From Aminobacter anthyllidis (GTDB taxonomy: Bacteria; Pseudomonadota; Alphaproteobacteria; Rhizobiales; Rhizobiaceae), in contig NZ_JAFLWW010000009.1 of NCBI RefSeq assembly GCF_018555685.1, positions 158,270 through 222,269 of the forward strand: a stretch of 64,000 nt of DNA, read 5' to 3'. Positions 26,412 to 35,474 of the stretch are shown here, piece after piece (position 1 is the stretch's first letter; every line of letters begins with the position of its first letter). The notes beneath the pieces are model-generated. The model was given only the letters and a program-made list of their open reading frames with translations. It searched no databases and was not told where the DNA came from. The translations under genes were made by a program, and so were the position numbers.

Positions 26412-27326
26412 ATGAAGCTCTTCGCCAAAGCCGCACTCGGCCTCGCACTGGCCGCCTTCGCCGCCAGTTCCGCCTTCGCCCACGAAGTGAAGCACGCCAT
26501 GGGCGTGACCGACGTTCCCGAAAATCCGCAACGCATCGTGGTGCTGACCAACGAAGGCACCGAAGCCGTGCTGTCGCTGGGCTTCAAGCCGGTCGGCGCC
26601 GTGCGTTCCTGGACCGGCTCGCCCTGGTACAAGCACATCGCCGGCAAGATGGACGGCGTCGAGGTTGTCGGCGAGGAATCGGCCGTCAACCTCGAGCTCA
26701 TCGCCGGCCTGCAGCCGGACCTGATCCTCGGCAACAAGACGCGCCAGGAAAAGATCTACGACCAGCTCTCGGCGATCGCGCCGACGGTCATGTCGGAGCG
26801 ACTGCGAGGCGACTGGAAGGTGAATTTCGCGCTTTATGCCGACGCACTCGGCAAGAAGGCCGAAGGCGAGGCGCAGCTCAAGGCGTTCGACGACAGGGCG
26901 GCCAGGCTCGGCGAGGCACTCGGCGACAAGAAGGCCGAGAAGGTATCGCTGATCCGCTTCATGCCCGGCCTGACCCGCATCTACTACAAGGACACATTCC
27001 CCGGCATGATCTTCAGCCAGATCGGCATCCAGCGGCCTGCGGTGCAGGACAAGCCGGGCTTTGCCGACGACGTGACCAAGGAACGCATCCCCGAGTTCGA
27101 CGGCGACCACCTGTTCTACTTCGTCTACGAGACCGGCAACGGCAAGGCGAGCAAGCAGTCGGAGGAATGGCTGTCCGAGCCGCTGTGGCAGAACCTGCCG
27201 GTAGTGAAGGCCGGCAAGGCCGTACCTGTGGACGATGCGGTGTGGAATACGGCGGGCGGTGCCATCGCTGCCAACCTGCTGCTCGACGACATCGCCCGCG
27301 TCTATGGCGTGACGCCGGCGAAGTAG
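26412..27326 (+). CDS. Iron-siderophore ABC transporter substrate-binding protein
   Basis: A 304-residue periplasmic binding protein of the FecB/FhuD type. The signal peptide is [20 protein letters not shown] with cleavage at [25 protein letters not shown] and [17 protein letters not shown] are the family landmarks. ATG 26412 is preferred over ATG 26406 because GGAG ends 8 nt upstream of it but only 2 nt from the other. It is divergent from its permease/ATPase operon. Confidence 0.93.
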   Translation: MKLFAKAALGLALAAFAASSAFAHEVKHAMGVTDVPENPQRIVVLTNEGTEAVLSLGFKPVGAVRSWTGSPWYKHIAGKMDGVEVVGEESAVNLELIAGLQPDLILGNKTRQEKIYDQLSAIAPTVMSERLRGDWKVNFALYADALGKKAEGEAQLKAFDDRAARLGEALGDKKAEKVSLIRFMPGLTRIYYKDTFPGMIFSQIGIQRPAVQDKPGFADDVTKERIPEFDGDHLFYFVYETGNGKASKQSEEWLSEPLWQNLPVVKAGKAVPVDDAVWNTAGGAIAANLLLDDIARVYGVTPAK

Positions 27327-27462
27327 CCGGCATCAGGCCTCATGCGTGGCCGCGCATGAGGCCAAGGCTCCTTCCCCAGCGTCGAAACGCTTTGATTCCC
27401 GGCCAAGCTTGTGTAAAGCGGGGCAAGCCAAAATCCCCGCAACAGCCAGACGGGCAAAAGCC

Positions 27463-28068
27463 ATGGAAAAATTCACCAAGCTCACGGGCGTCGCCGCCCC
27501 CCTGCCGATCGTCAATGTCGACACCGACATGATCATCCCCAAGGATTATCTCAAGACGATCAAGCGCACTGGCCTTGGTACCGGGCTTTTCGCCGAAATG
27601 CGCTTCAATGAGGACGGTTCGGAGAACCCCGATTTCGTGCTCAACAAGCCGGCCTACCGCAAGGCGCAGATTCTCGTTGCCGGCGACAATTTCGGCTGCG
27701 GCTCCAGCCGTGAGCATGCGCCATGGGCACTGCTCGACTTCGGCATCCGCTGCGTGATCTCGACGTCTTTCGCCGACATTTTCTATAACAACTGCTTCAA
27801 GAACGGCATCCTGCCGATCACCGTCAGCCAGGAAGACCTCGACAAGCTGATGGACGACGCTTCGCGCGGCGCTAACGCCACCGTGTCGGTCGATCTCGAA
27901 GCCAAGGAAATCCGCGGCCCCGACGGTGGCGTGGTCACCTTCGACCTCGATGATTTCCGCCGTCATTGCCTGCTCAACGGGCTCGACGACATCGGCCTGA
28001 CCATGGAGAAGGCGAAGTCGATCGACAGCTACGAAAAGAAGGCTGCCGAGAACCGCCCCTGGGCCTGA
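27463..28068 (+). CDS. leuD: 3-isopropylmalate dehydratase small subunit
   Basis: A 201-residue swivel-domain subunit of the leucine-pathway isomerase, which with LeuC interconverts 2- and 3-isopropylmalate in the cytoplasm. Landmarks are [34 protein letters not shown], and [12 protein letters not shown]. leuC is not in the window; leuB is 3 kb downstream, separated by unrelated genes. The ribosome site is weak. A strong terminator follows. Confidence 0.97.
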   Translation: MEKFTKLTGVAAPLPIVNVDTDMIIPKDYLKTIKRTGLGTGLFAEMRFNEDGSENPDFVLNKPAYRKAQILVAGDNFGCGSSREHAPWALLDFGIRCVISTSFADIFYNNCFKNGILPITVSQEDLDKLMDDASRGANATVSVDLEAKEIRGPDGGVVTFDLDDFRRHCLLNGLDDIGLTMEKAKSIDSYEKKAAENRPWA

Positions 28069-28105
28069 GCCCTCGGTATCCGGTCAACCTCAAGCTGAAA
28101 TTCTG

Positions 28106-28142
28106 AAAAGCCCCGCCCGACACGCTCGCGGCGGGGCTTTTT
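28106..28142 (+). terminator. Intrinsic terminator after leuD
   Basis: An 8-bp GC stem (GCCCCGCC / GGCGGGGC, 12-nt loop) is followed by TTTTT, with an A run on the other side (AAAA), so it may work in both directions. It lies 37 bp after the leuD stop. Confidence 0.9.
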
Positions 28143-28270
28143 GCTGGAACAATCGGCTTCGGCTGACAGGCCTGCCGTGCCATGGCATGGTCGCGCCTCG
28201 GGATTCGGAGCGCGCGCAGGCCAAGACCAGCCGCTCCGTGACATCGCAGGCCGATCTCCAGGAGCAGACC

Positions 28271-29101
28271 ATGAAATCTTTCGCCCTCCTCGCAGCATTT
28301 GCGCTGGCGTTGACCATCTCGACTTCGGCGCTGGCGCAGGACAGCAAGCCGGAGACGATCCCGTTCGAAGGCGGCAACTTCACCATCGTCGAGAACGCCG
28401 AAGGCGAAAAGGTCGTCGCCTATGAGGGCAAGGAAATCGCCCGGAACTACGTCGCCTTCCTCGACCGCACGGTGGAGGTTGCCGGCACCAAGGTGGCGAT
28501 GTTTGCGGTGGGTGACGGCGGCAACGCTTGCAGTCCGGAGACCGTACTGGCCTGGAAGACCGACGCCGGCATCCAGTCGACAACAGTCGGCGATGGCGAA
28601 TGCGGCACACCGCCCGCGGCCGCCACCGGAGACAACATCTTCTTCGTGCCCTATCCGCTGCCGGGCGAGACGCTGCCGGTGAAGGCGTGGTCGCCGGAAG
28701 GCGGCCTCCTGCTCCATGGCAACCTCGCCTACGAACCACAGCCCGGTACAGACTGGGCCGACCTCGATGCCAAGCAATTCGAAGACGGTATCGTCGCGGC
28801 CTTCAAGAACGAGGCGGTCTACAAGGCTGCGCAACAGTTGCTGGGCGATGGCATGCCTGAATTCGCCACCAGCCTGCTGGTCAGTGGCGGCACGGAAAAG
28901 CTGCCGTCGGGTGCCTTCTACGCCAGCGGCTGCATCCCGCATGCCTGCGGCGGCGGCAACGGCTTCATGGCGATCGATGCGAAGGCCCAGAAGCTCTATC
29001 TCGCGCAGCAGACGGAAACGGAGCCGAAGGCCTGGCCGGCACTGGCCGAATGGCCAGCCGAGTTCAGGGGTGCCCTGACCAAGGCTCTGGCAGACGAATG
29101 A
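28271..29101 (+). CDS. Exported protein with Ivy-like C-terminal domain
   Basis: A 276-residue exported protein: signal peptide KSFALLAAFALALTISTSAL with cleavage at ALAQD. Residues about 24-175 form a domain I do not recognise, with two Cys (GNACSPE and GECGTPP). Residues about 185-276 resemble the inhibitor-of-vertebrate-lysozyme (Ivy) family, with the hallmark-like loop SGCIPHACGGGNGFMAID comparable to CKPHxC in Ivy, flanked by a short Leu-rich helix. If so, it guards peptidoglycan against lysozyme. GGAGCAGACC precedes the ATG. It is followed 7 bp later by a RidA gene. Confidence 0.6.
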   Translation: MKSFALLAAFALALTISTSALAQDSKPETIPFEGGNFTIVENAEGEKVVAYEGKEIARNYVAFLDRTVEVAGTKVAMFAVGDGGNACSPETVLAWKTDAGIQSTTVGDGECGTPPAAATGDNIFFVPYPLPGETLPVKAWSPEGGLLLHGNLAYEPQPGTDWADLDAKQFEDGIVAAFKNEAVYKAAQQLLGDGMPEFATSLLVSGGTEKLPSGAFYASGCIPHACGGGNGFMAIDAKAQKLYLAQQTETEPKAWPALAEWPAEFRGALTKALADE

Positions 29102-29108
29102 GGGAGAC

Positions 29109-29495
29109 ATGACAATGCGCAAGCTGATTTCGACCGGATCGCCCTTCGAAAAGACGGCGGGCTACTCGCGCGCCGTGGTGCAGGGCGACTGGTGCTTCGT
29201 CTCGGGCACGACGGGCTACGACTACACCACCATGACCATGCCCGAGAGCGTCGAAGCGCAGACCCGCAACTGCCTGGCGACCATCGCCAAGGCGCTCACC
29301 GACGGCGGTTTCGAAATGGCCGACGTGGTGCGCGCGCATTACTACATCACCGACCAGGCCTATGTGGACGCGGTGTTTCCGATCCTCGGCGAGACCTTCG
29401 GCGACATCCGCCCGGCGGCGACGATGATCGTCTGCCAGCTCAACAAGCCCGAGATGAAGATCGAGATCGAAGTCACCGCGCTGAAGCGCACCTGA
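29109..29495 (+). CDS. RidA/YjgF-family protein
   Basis: A 128-residue member of the Rid family, which in known cases hydrolyses reactive enamine/imine intermediates. Landmarks are FEKTAGYSRAVVQGDWCFVS, the subunit-interface NCLATIAKALTDGG and RPAATMIVCQLNKPEMKIEI. The active-site Arg usual in RidA proper (IRVE-type strand) is not clearly present; the read is MIVCQL, so this is probably a Rid subfamily with different specificity. GAGGGAG precedes ATG 29109. Confidence 0.9.
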   Translation: MTMRKLISTGSPFEKTAGYSRAVVQGDWCFVSGTTGYDYTTMTMPESVEAQTRNCLATIAKALTDGGFEMADVVRAHYYITDQAYVDAVFPILGETFGDIRPAATMIVCQLNKPEMKIEIEVTALKRT

Positions 29496-29518
29496 CGGAG
29501 CCGAAACGGAGAACATTG

Positions 29519-30322
29519 GTGCGCATCCTATCGCTGAACGGCTGGGGCGGCAGGCTCGGCGAGGAGCTGGTCGGCTACATCGGTGACGCCAAACCCGACG
29601 TTTTTTGCCTGCAGGAAGCGACCAATACGCCGGGGGCGACGTCGCCGTGGCTGGTCTATCGCGACGGCGGCGGCGAGCTTTTGCAGCGGGCGAACCTGTT
29701 CGACGAGGTGGCTGAGGCCCTGTCCGGACACCAGGCCTTCTTCTGCCCAGCCGCCCGCGGCCCGCTCTATCACGGCGACAGGGCGATCTTGTCGGAATGG
29801 GGGCTGGCCACCTTGGTCAGGCGCACGCTCCCGGTCATTGGGCAGGCGCAGGATTTCATCCACGGCGCCTTTTCGCCTGAGAGCTTCGGAGAGCATCCGC
29901 GCTCGCGCAACGCCCACGCTGTCAGGCTGCATGACTACGCGACAGGGCAGACGACAGTGATCGCCCATCTCCACGGCCTGCGCGATCTCGACGGCAAGGG
30001 CGATACGCCGGCCCGCGACGCGCAGACCAAAAGGCTGATCGAGCTGATCGGCCGGATCCGCCACAAGGGCGACGGGCTCGTTGTCTGCGGCGACTTCAAT
30101 GTGCTGCCGGAAAGCCGGATGTTCGCCGAATTGCGCGATATCGGGCTGGCGGAGTTGGTCACGTCACACTGCTTCACCGATACCCGGACCTCGCACTACC
30201 TGAAGACACCGCGCTTCGCCGACTACATGCTGGTCAGCGACAATGTCGATGTGCGCAGCTTCGAGGTCGTGGCCCAGCCTGAGGTCTCTGACCACCGCGC
30301 CTTGCTGATTGAGATCGGATAG
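29519..30322 (+). CDS. Endonuclease/exonuclease/phosphatase family hydrolase
   Basis: A 267-residue EEP-fold phosphodiesterase. It has the core motifs LSLNGWGG, KPDVFCLQEA (metal-binding Glu), VIAHLHGL, VVCGDFNVLPESR (Asp/Asn) and the C-terminal SDHRALLIEI with the catalytic Asp-His. The start is GTG 29519, with GGAG about 7 nt upstream. It follows the RidA gene by 23 bp and may share its transcript. The substrate is unknown (nucleic acid, lipid or other phosphodiester). Confidence 0.9.
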   Translation: MRILSLNGWGGRLGEELVGYIGDAKPDVFCLQEATNTPGATSPWLVYRDGGGELLQRANLFDEVAEALSGHQAFFCPAARGPLYHGDRAILSEWGLATLVRRTLPVIGQAQDFIHGAFSPESFGEHPRSRNAHAVRLHDYATGQTTVIAHLHGLRDLDGKGDTPARDAQTKRLIELIGRIRHKGDGLVVCGDFNVLPESRMFAELRDIGLAELVTSHCFTDTRTSHYLKTPRFADYMLVSDNVDVRSFEVVAQPEVSDHRALLIEIG

Positions 30323-30337
30323 GGCTTCAGCGTCTCG

Positions 30338-30727
30338 CTAGGCCATCTGAAGTCCCAGATGTTGGGCCATAGGATGGAAGTCACGATCGTCGTGCAGCAG
30401 TTGATGGCCATGCTCGATGCAGTAGGTTGCAATGATGATGTCGGCGAGCGCGCGAACCGTTATGCCTTGCGCCCGCAAACGGCGGTAGTTCGCCGCCGCC
30501 ACTGGCGCAAGCCGGCCATCCATCATCGGGACAACTGGATATTTTCGCAGCTGGGCTTCCAGAAATGCCGCATGGCGGTCGTCGCGCGCGCCGCGGAGTA
30601 TCTCAAGCAAGACGATATCGCCGACAAGAACGTTGCCTCGCCCAGTCTCAAACTGGAGCTTAGCGACGCTGTCGCGGTCTGCATTGCGCAGCGCGAAAAT
30701 CCAGACCGACGTGTCGACTACGATCAT
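30338..30727 (-). CDS. vapC: VapC-type PIN-domain toxin
   Basis: A 129-residue PIN-domain ribonuclease, the toxin of a type II module. The acidic active-site residues are D5 (VVDTSVWI), E42 (LLEILRG), D96 (ALADIIIA) and D113/D114 (HDDRDF), all present. The start overlaps the stop of the upstream antitoxin gene by 4 nt. It is convergent with the EEP hydrolase gene. Confidence 0.93.
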   Translation of the reverse strand: MIVVDTSVWIFALRNADRDSVAKLQFETGRGNVLVGDIVLLEILRGARDDRHAAFLEAQLRKYPVVPMMDGRLAPVAAANYRRLRAQGITVRALADIIIATYCIEHGHQLLHDDRDFHPMAQHLGLQMA

Positions 30728-30954
30728 TTCTTGTCTTCGAGTGCCCAGTCGACCTCAGGCGTCCAGTCGTTGCGCATGGCATCGAGATCGCCTTCCCACC
30801 CGAAGCCCTTCAAGGCTTCGAGAGCAGCCATCTGCTCGGAAATCGCCACGACCTTTCGCAACGCCGCCTCCACGGCAGCCTTCTTGGTCTGCTGGCCGGT
30901 TGCCTTCATCGCTTTGGCCATGAGCTTGTCATCGATGTCGATGTTCGTGCGCAT
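30724..30954 (-). CDS. vapB: VapB-type antitoxin
   Basis: A 76-residue antitoxin. The ribbon-helix-helix-like N terminus (MRTNIDIDDKLMAKAMKATG) is followed by TKKAAVEAALRKVV, and the acidic/aromatic C terminus (GWEGDLDAMRNDW) should wrap the toxin. It overlaps vapC by 4 nt. A 9-bp inverted repeat just upstream of the start codon is the likely autoregulatory operator. Confidence 0.92.
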   Translation of the reverse strand: MRTNIDIDDKLMAKAMKATGQQTKKAAVEAALRKVVAISEQMAALEALKGFGWEGDLDAMRNDWTPEVDWALEDKK

Positions 30955-30963
30955 GATGCACCT

Positions 30964-30993
30964 ATGTGTATGAATTGCTGAAAACATACACAT
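30964..30993. promoter_or_regulatory. Operator-like inverted repeat of vapBC
   Basis: ATGTGTATG (30964-30972) and CATACACAT (30985-30993) form a perfect 9-bp inverted repeat with a 12-bp spacer, about 10 bp upstream of the vapB start. Type II modules usually repress themselves through such sites. Confidence 0.7.
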
Positions 30994-31095
30994 CCTTGCT
31001 TCGAGATTCAAGAAATCCGCGCCTTTCTCGCTTGCACCGACGCCCCGCCAAGGCTAGCAAGACCGCGGTTCACGCATCTTTCGGAAAGGCTTTCC

Positions 31096-32199
31096 ATGGC
31101 GACGCGCAATCTTCTTCTCCTGCCCGGCGACGGCATCGGCCCCGAGGCCATGGCCGAGGTCCGCAAGCTGATTACCGCAATGAACGAGAAGCTCGGCACC
31201 GGCTTCGCCACCGAGGAAGGCCTCGTCGGCGGCTCGGCCTATGACGCGCACGGCCAGGCGATCTCCGATGCCGACATGGCCAAGGCGATGGCGGCTGACG
31301 CCGTGCTGTTCGGCGCCGTCGGCGGCCCGAAGTGGGATGCCGTGCCCTACGAGGTGCGCCCTGAGGCCGGCCTTCTGCGCCTGCGCAAGGACATGGAACT
31401 GTTCGCCAATCTGCGCCCGGCGATCTGCTATCCCGCGCTCGCCTCGTCGTCCTCGCTCCGGCAGGAGGTCGTCGAGGGCCTCGACATCCTGATCGTGCGC
31501 GAATTGACCGGCGGCGTCTATTTCGGCGAGCCCAAGCAGATCATCGACCTCGGCAATGGCCAGAAGCGCGGCATCGACACCCAGGTCTATGACACGTTCG
31601 AGATCGAGCGCATCTCGGGCGTCGCCTTCGAGCTGGCGCGCACCCGCCAGAACCGGGTGACGTCGATGGAAAAGCGCAACGTGATGAAGTCGGGCGTTTT
31701 GTGGAACGAAGTCGTCACCGCCACCCACAAGGCCAAATATTCGGACGTCAAGCTCGACCACATGCTGGCCGACGCCGGTGGCATGCAGCTTGTGCGCTGG
31801 CCCAAGCAGTTCGACGTCATCGTCACCGACAACCTGTTCGGCGACATGCTGTCTGATGTCGCGGCGATGCTGACCGGTTCGCTCGGCATGCTGCCTTCGG
31901 CCTCGCTCGGCGCACCGGACGCAGTGACCGGCAAGCGCAAGGCGCTGTACGAGCCGGTGCATGGTTCCGCCCCAGATATCGCCGGACAGGGCATCGCCAA
32001 CCCGATCGCCATGATCGCGTCCTTTGCGATGTGCCTGCGCTACTCGTTCAACATGGTGGCCGAGGCCGATCGGCTAGAGGCTGCGATCGCCGCCGTGCTC
32101 GACGACGGTCTGCGCACCAAGGACATCATGTCCGAGGGCAAGACCGAAGTCGGCACCACTGAGATGGGCGACGCCATCATCGCGAAGTTCTTCGCCTAA
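31096..32199 (+). CDS. leuB: 3-isopropylmalate dehydrogenase
   Basis: A 367-residue NAD-dependent oxidative decarboxylase of leucine biosynthesis, acting in the cytoplasm. [19 protein letters not shown] starts the fold; [14 protein letters not shown] holds the substrate Tyr region; [17 protein letters not shown] contains the metal-binding Asp pair; [20 protein letters not shown] binds NAD. The length is typical. GGAAAGG lies about 7 nt before the ATG. It is monocistronic here, separated from leuD by the Ivy-like, RidA, EEP and VapBC genes. Confidence 0.97.
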   Translation: MATRNLLLLPGDGIGPEAMAEVRKLITAMNEKLGTGFATEEGLVGGSAYDAHGQAISDADMAKAMAADAVLFGAVGGPKWDAVPYEVRPEAGLLRLRKDMELFANLRPAICYPALASSSSLRQEVVEGLDILIVRELTGGVYFGEPKQIIDLGNGQKRGIDTQVYDTFEIERISGVAFELARTRQNRVTSMEKRNVMKSGVLWNEVVTATHKAKYSDVKLDHMLADAGGMQLVRWPKQFDVIVTDNLFGDMLSDVAAMLTGSLGMLPSASLGAPDAVTGKRKALYEPVHGSAPDIAGQGIANPIAMIASFAMCLRYSFNMVAEADRLEAAIAAVLDDGLRTKDIMSEGKTEVGTTEMGDAIIAKFFA

Positions 32200-32226
32200 C
32201 GGCGAACAAAATGCATCCGCGGAGGG

Positions 32227-32544
32227 CTATCTTTCCGCGGATGCCAGATAGGCTATCAAGTCCTCGTCTTCAAGTCCGCGAAACTTCATCGGAATGCACC
32301 GCAACTGAGCAGCGAAATCCCAACCCACGGGTTTGCTCTGCCGACGAAACCACTCTCCCTTTTCTACCAAAACCCAATGTCGACGGACGTTGATGCACTG
32401 CTCGACGCCGTCATCATTGTAGCCGGACTGTGACCCACAACACGCGCAGATTTGATCTGTGGGCGACGTGCCGTCCTCACCCCAAGGACTATCGGGATAC
32501 CAATTCAGCCCGCAAACCCGGCACCTGTATGTTTCTGAAGTCAT
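32227..32544 (-). CDS. Small cysteine-rich (zinc-ribbon-like) protein
   Basis: A 105-residue protein with two CxxC knuckles, YRCRVCGL (residues about 6-13) and ICACCGSQSGY (about 33-43), spaced as in a zinc ribbon or rubredoxin-like fold, then an aromatic, Arg-rich segment (RRHWVLVEKGEWFRRQ). It follows the DUF805 gene by 20 bp in the same direction and may be co-transcribed with it. Similar small Cys-rich proteins occur in many bacteria without a known role. Confidence 0.65.
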   Translation of the reverse strand: MTSETYRCRVCGLNWYPDSPWGEDGTSPTDQICACCGSQSGYNDDGVEQCINVRRHWVLVEKGEWFRRQSKPVGWDFAAQLRCIPMKFRGLEDEDLIAYLASAER

Positions 32545-32564
32545 CTCATCTGCGACCCTCGAAG

Positions 32565-33257
32565 CTATGCGGCAGGCACGTAAGGCGGAGGAACCCTCAC
32601 CCCCGCAGGCACCGGCCCCCACCTGTTTTCATGCTTCTGCGACGGGATCAGGGTGAACACGAAAAGGATCAGGCCGCCGACATAAGGCAGCAGGATCAGC
32701 AGATAGAACCATCCCGACAGGCCGAGGTCGTGGATGCGGCGCACAGTGATGGCGATGTTCGGCACGATGCCAGCCAGCACCAACAGGCCCAGCACGGAAA
32801 GGCCCGCGACCGGGTAGCCATCGCCGGTTTCGAGATTGCCGAGCGCGCCGTCAACGCCAAAACCGGCACCGGCGACCAGCACAATCAAAATCGCCCAGAA
32901 GAGGTAAAAGCCCCAAAATTCCTTGCGCCGCGCCCGGCCGCTGAAGTTGGCGTAGTTGGCGGTCATCCCACGCCAGAAATAGGACCACAGACCGGTGCCT
33001 TCGTCAGGATTGCCGACGGCCATGCGACCGAAATGCTGCGGGGCTGTGCTTGCAATCTCCGGCGCTCCGACTTGTGTGTGGATCGCAAACACGTCGCGCG
33101 CCTGGCTGCCGCTCGGCTGAAACTCGATCTGGGTGCCCTTGCCGGGTACAGCCGTGCCCCTCAGATCCTCGCGGGCGAAGGCGTAGCGGTTGCCGTCGGA
33201 CCCGGCGAGGAAGCCGAAGCCTTGGGTTTCGTCATAGTGCAGCACTTCCCCGCGCAT
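32565..33257 (-). CDS. DUF805 membrane protein with cold-shock-like N-terminal domain
   Basis: A 230-residue two-part protein. Residues 1-65 resemble a cold-shock/OB-fold domain (GEVLHYDETQGFGFLAGSDG, then YAFAREDL, as in RNP-1-like strands). Residues about 88-215 are DUF805: the FSGRARRKEFWGFYLF entry motif, four membrane helices, and IHDLGLSGWFYLLILLP. The start ATG opens the OB domain directly. The fusion suggests membrane tethering of a nucleic-acid-binding or sensor domain, but the role is unknown. Confidence 0.8.
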   Translation of the reverse strand: MRGEVLHYDETQGFGFLAGSDGNRYAFAREDLRGTAVPGKGTQIEFQPSGSQARDVFAIHTQVGAPEIASTAPQHFGRMAVGNPDEGTGLWSYFWRGMTANYANFSGRARRKEFWGFYLFWAILIVLVAGAGFGVDGALGNLETGDGYPVAGLSVLGLLVLAGIVPNIAITVRRIHDLGLSGWFYLLILLPYVGGLILFVFTLIPSQKHENRWGPVPAGVRVPPPYVPAA

Positions 33258-33355
33258 CCGTCATCCCCGTGAATCGCAGACAAACAGTGTTCCAACTTCT
33301 CCGGCGCCGCAAGCGCCGGTTACGTTGGCGCGGGATGGATCGTGGCCGCCAGAGC

Positions 33356-33373
33356 CGTTGCGTTGACGCAACG
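33356..33373. promoter_or_regulatory. Perfect 18-bp palindrome upstream of the BacA/BclA-like gene
   Basis: CGTTGCGTTGACGCAACG is an 8-bp perfect inverted repeat around TG, about 97 bp before the start at 33470. A possible -35 (TTGACT, 33407-33412) lies between. A second hairpin, CCGGCGC-CGCAA-GCGCCGG, is at 33301-33319. The palindrome could be a repressor operator. Confidence 0.4.
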
Positions 33374-33469
33374 CTCGCGACGCATTGATTAGCCGGTAAC
33401 CATATGTTGACTGTGAAATGCTCAACTCATGTTACCCTTCGATAGGCAAAGGGCATGGGGTAAGAAACT

Positions 33470-35461
33470 GTGATTCGGGTCGACAGACCTCGATATCCAT
33501 CGCTGAACAGATGGCGTCGCGGCGCCGCTAGGCCGCCTCCCCTGACGCCGGTTTCAACGATGCGGAGCTTCTGGGGCCTGATGCGGGCCTACTGGTTCTC
33601 GGATCGCTGGAAGGAAGCCTGGGGGCTGACGCTGGTGATCGCCCTCCTCACCGCACTTTCCAGCAAGGCCAGCGTCTGGATGGCCGAAGCATCAGGCGAA
33701 TTGGTCAACTCGATCGCCTTCTTCCATGACCCGGCCAACATGGCGCCGCTGGCGTCGCTGCTGACCAGCGCCGGCACATTGCTTCTTCTTGTTGTCGTCA
33801 AGGATGCGGGCTTCATCGGCGTCCGGCACCTCTTCTCCACCACCTTGCACCGCAAATGGCGCGGCTGGCTGAACGGCCGCTTCAACGCAGCCCTGCTCGA
33901 CGCCAACCACACCCACTTCCACGTTCAGCACAACACGGACGCCGCCAACGGCTCGGGCATGGCGCCTGACAATATCGACCAGCGTGTCCAGGATTCGATC
34001 AAGGGCATGACCGGCGGCGCCATCGGTCTCGCCATGGGCGTAATGGGCGTTGCCACTTCGCTGTTCTTCGTCGGCCAGAAGCTCCTGGAAATCTCGACCG
34101 TGGTGCCAGGGCTGGAGTTTCTTGGTCCTTATGGCAGTGTCGTTTTGGCCTTTGCTGTCGTTGCCGCCTACGTGCCGCTCAACACCTATATCGCCATGAA
34201 GCTGGGCGGGGTGATGGAGCGCCTCAGCATTCGGATGCAGCAGGCCGAGGGCAGCTACCGCGGCGAACTGACGGTCCTGCTCAGGCGCAGTTTCCATGTA
34301 GCGGCGTCGCGCGGCGAAGCTGTGCAGCAAGCGATGCATGACCGGCTCTATCTCGATATCGACCGCACCTGGGCCAGACTGAACGTCGTCAATGCCGGCT
34401 ACATGTCGTTTGAATCAATCTACGGCTTCATCGCCGCCCGCATCGTTGCCTATGGGCCGGGGCTTGTGCCCTACATGCACGGCCAGATAAATTTGAAGGG
34501 CTACATTACCGGCGCCGAGCTGGTGAACTCGCTGATAAGCCAGTGCTCGTGGTTCATCCAGGTGATGCCGGCGATCGCCACGCTGAGGGCCAACAGCCAA
34601 CGCGTCACCGATCTCGCCATGGCGATCGAAAACGTCCAGGAGCCGCCGGCATTTTATGCCGCCACCGGCCAGTCCGAATTCAGCTTTGGCAGCCAGAATG
34701 CGCTGTTCGGACTGACGGTCCGCAATCTTCAGCTGATGCATGAGGGCCACGAGGCAAGCCCCTTCCTGACGGTCGCCAATCTGCGTTTCAGGCGCGGCGA
34801 ATGGACATTCGTGTCCGGCCAATCCGGCTGCGGCAAGACTTCGCTGGTCAAGGCGATCAATGGGCTGTGGCCATATGGCCGCGGCGCCATCGTCTTTCCC
34901 GAAGGCATCAGGTCATTCTACGCCACCCAGGACGTCAAGCTGCCGCAGGTTTCGCTCAAGCAGCTCGTCTGCCTTCCCGACCATCCCGGCACCCATTCCG
35001 AGGCGAAGGTGGCGGTCGCCATGCACAAGGCCGGGCTTGGAGACTTCATCGAACATCTCGGCGACGAAACCCGCCAGGGCAAGAGCTGGGACCAGCTTCT
35101 GTCGGGCGGCCAGAAGCAGAAGCTGGTGGCCGCACGCATCCTGCTTTTGCAGCCCGGCCTGCTGTTCCTCGACGAGGCCACCGCAGCGCTTGATCTCGAA
35201 GCCAAGATCGCCTTCCACCAGGTGATCAAGGACAATTGTCCCGATGTCACGGTGATCAGCGTCATGCATGAGGCCATGCCGCCGAAGTCGGCGATGGGAG
35301 CCGAATTCTACGACAGCATTCTCAGCATTGCCGATGGCATCGGCTCGAAGAAGGCGCTGGCCAGCCTGCCGGCCGAGCTCACCACGCTTCTGGCCCAGCC
35401 CCAGCCGACCGACGAATGGCCGCCATTGCGGTTCCCGCGCGTCCGGCAGAAGGAAAAATAG
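33470..35461 (+). CDS. ABC transporter of the SbmA/BacA-like (BclA/YddA) type
   Basis: A 663-residue fused transporter. Residues about 35-400 form an SbmA/BacA-like membrane domain with an entry motif near YWFSDRWKEAWGLTLVIALL and the conserved HRKWRGWLNGRFNAALL. Residues about 430-640 form the nucleotide-binding domain: Walker A SGQSGCGKTS, signature LLSGGQKQKLV, Walker B LLFLDEATAALD. Such proteins move peptides across the inner membrane; the rhizobial BclA/BacA proteins protect against plant NCR peptides. GTG 33470 has GGGG about 9 nt upstream; ATG 33560 is an alternative without a ribosome site. Confidence 0.85.
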   Translation: MIRVDRPRYPSLNRWRRGAARPPPLTPVSTMRSFWGLMRAYWFSDRWKEAWGLTLVIALLTALSSKASVWMAEASGELVNSIAFFHDPANMAPLASLLTSAGTLLLLVVVKDAGFIGVRHLFSTTLHRKWRGWLNGRFNAALLDANHTHFHVQHNTDAANGSGMAPDNIDQRVQDSIKGMTGGAIGLAMGVMGVATSLFFVGQKLLEISTVVPGLEFLGPYGSVVLAFAVVAAYVPLNTYIAMKLGGVMERLSIRMQQAEGSYRGELTVLLRRSFHVAASRGEAVQQAMHDRLYLDIDRTWARLNVVNAGYMSFESIYGFIAARIVAYGPGLVPYMHGQINLKGYITGAELVNSLISQCSWFIQVMPAIATLRANSQRVTDLAMAIENVQEPPAFYAATGQSEFSFGSQNALFGLTVRNLQLMHEGHEASPFLTVANLRFRRGEWTFVSGQSGCGKTSLVKAINGLWPYGRGAIVFPEGIRSFYATQDVKLPQVSLKQLVCLPDHPGTHSEAKVAVAMHKAGLGDFIEHLGDETRQGKSWDQLLSGGQKQKLVAARILLLQPGLLFLDEATAALDLEAKIAFHQVIKDNCPDVTVISVMHEAMPPKSAMGAEFYDSILSIADGIGSKKALASLPAELTTLLAQPQPTDEWPPLRFPRVRQKEK

Positions 35462-35474
35462 GCCGTACCGCCAG

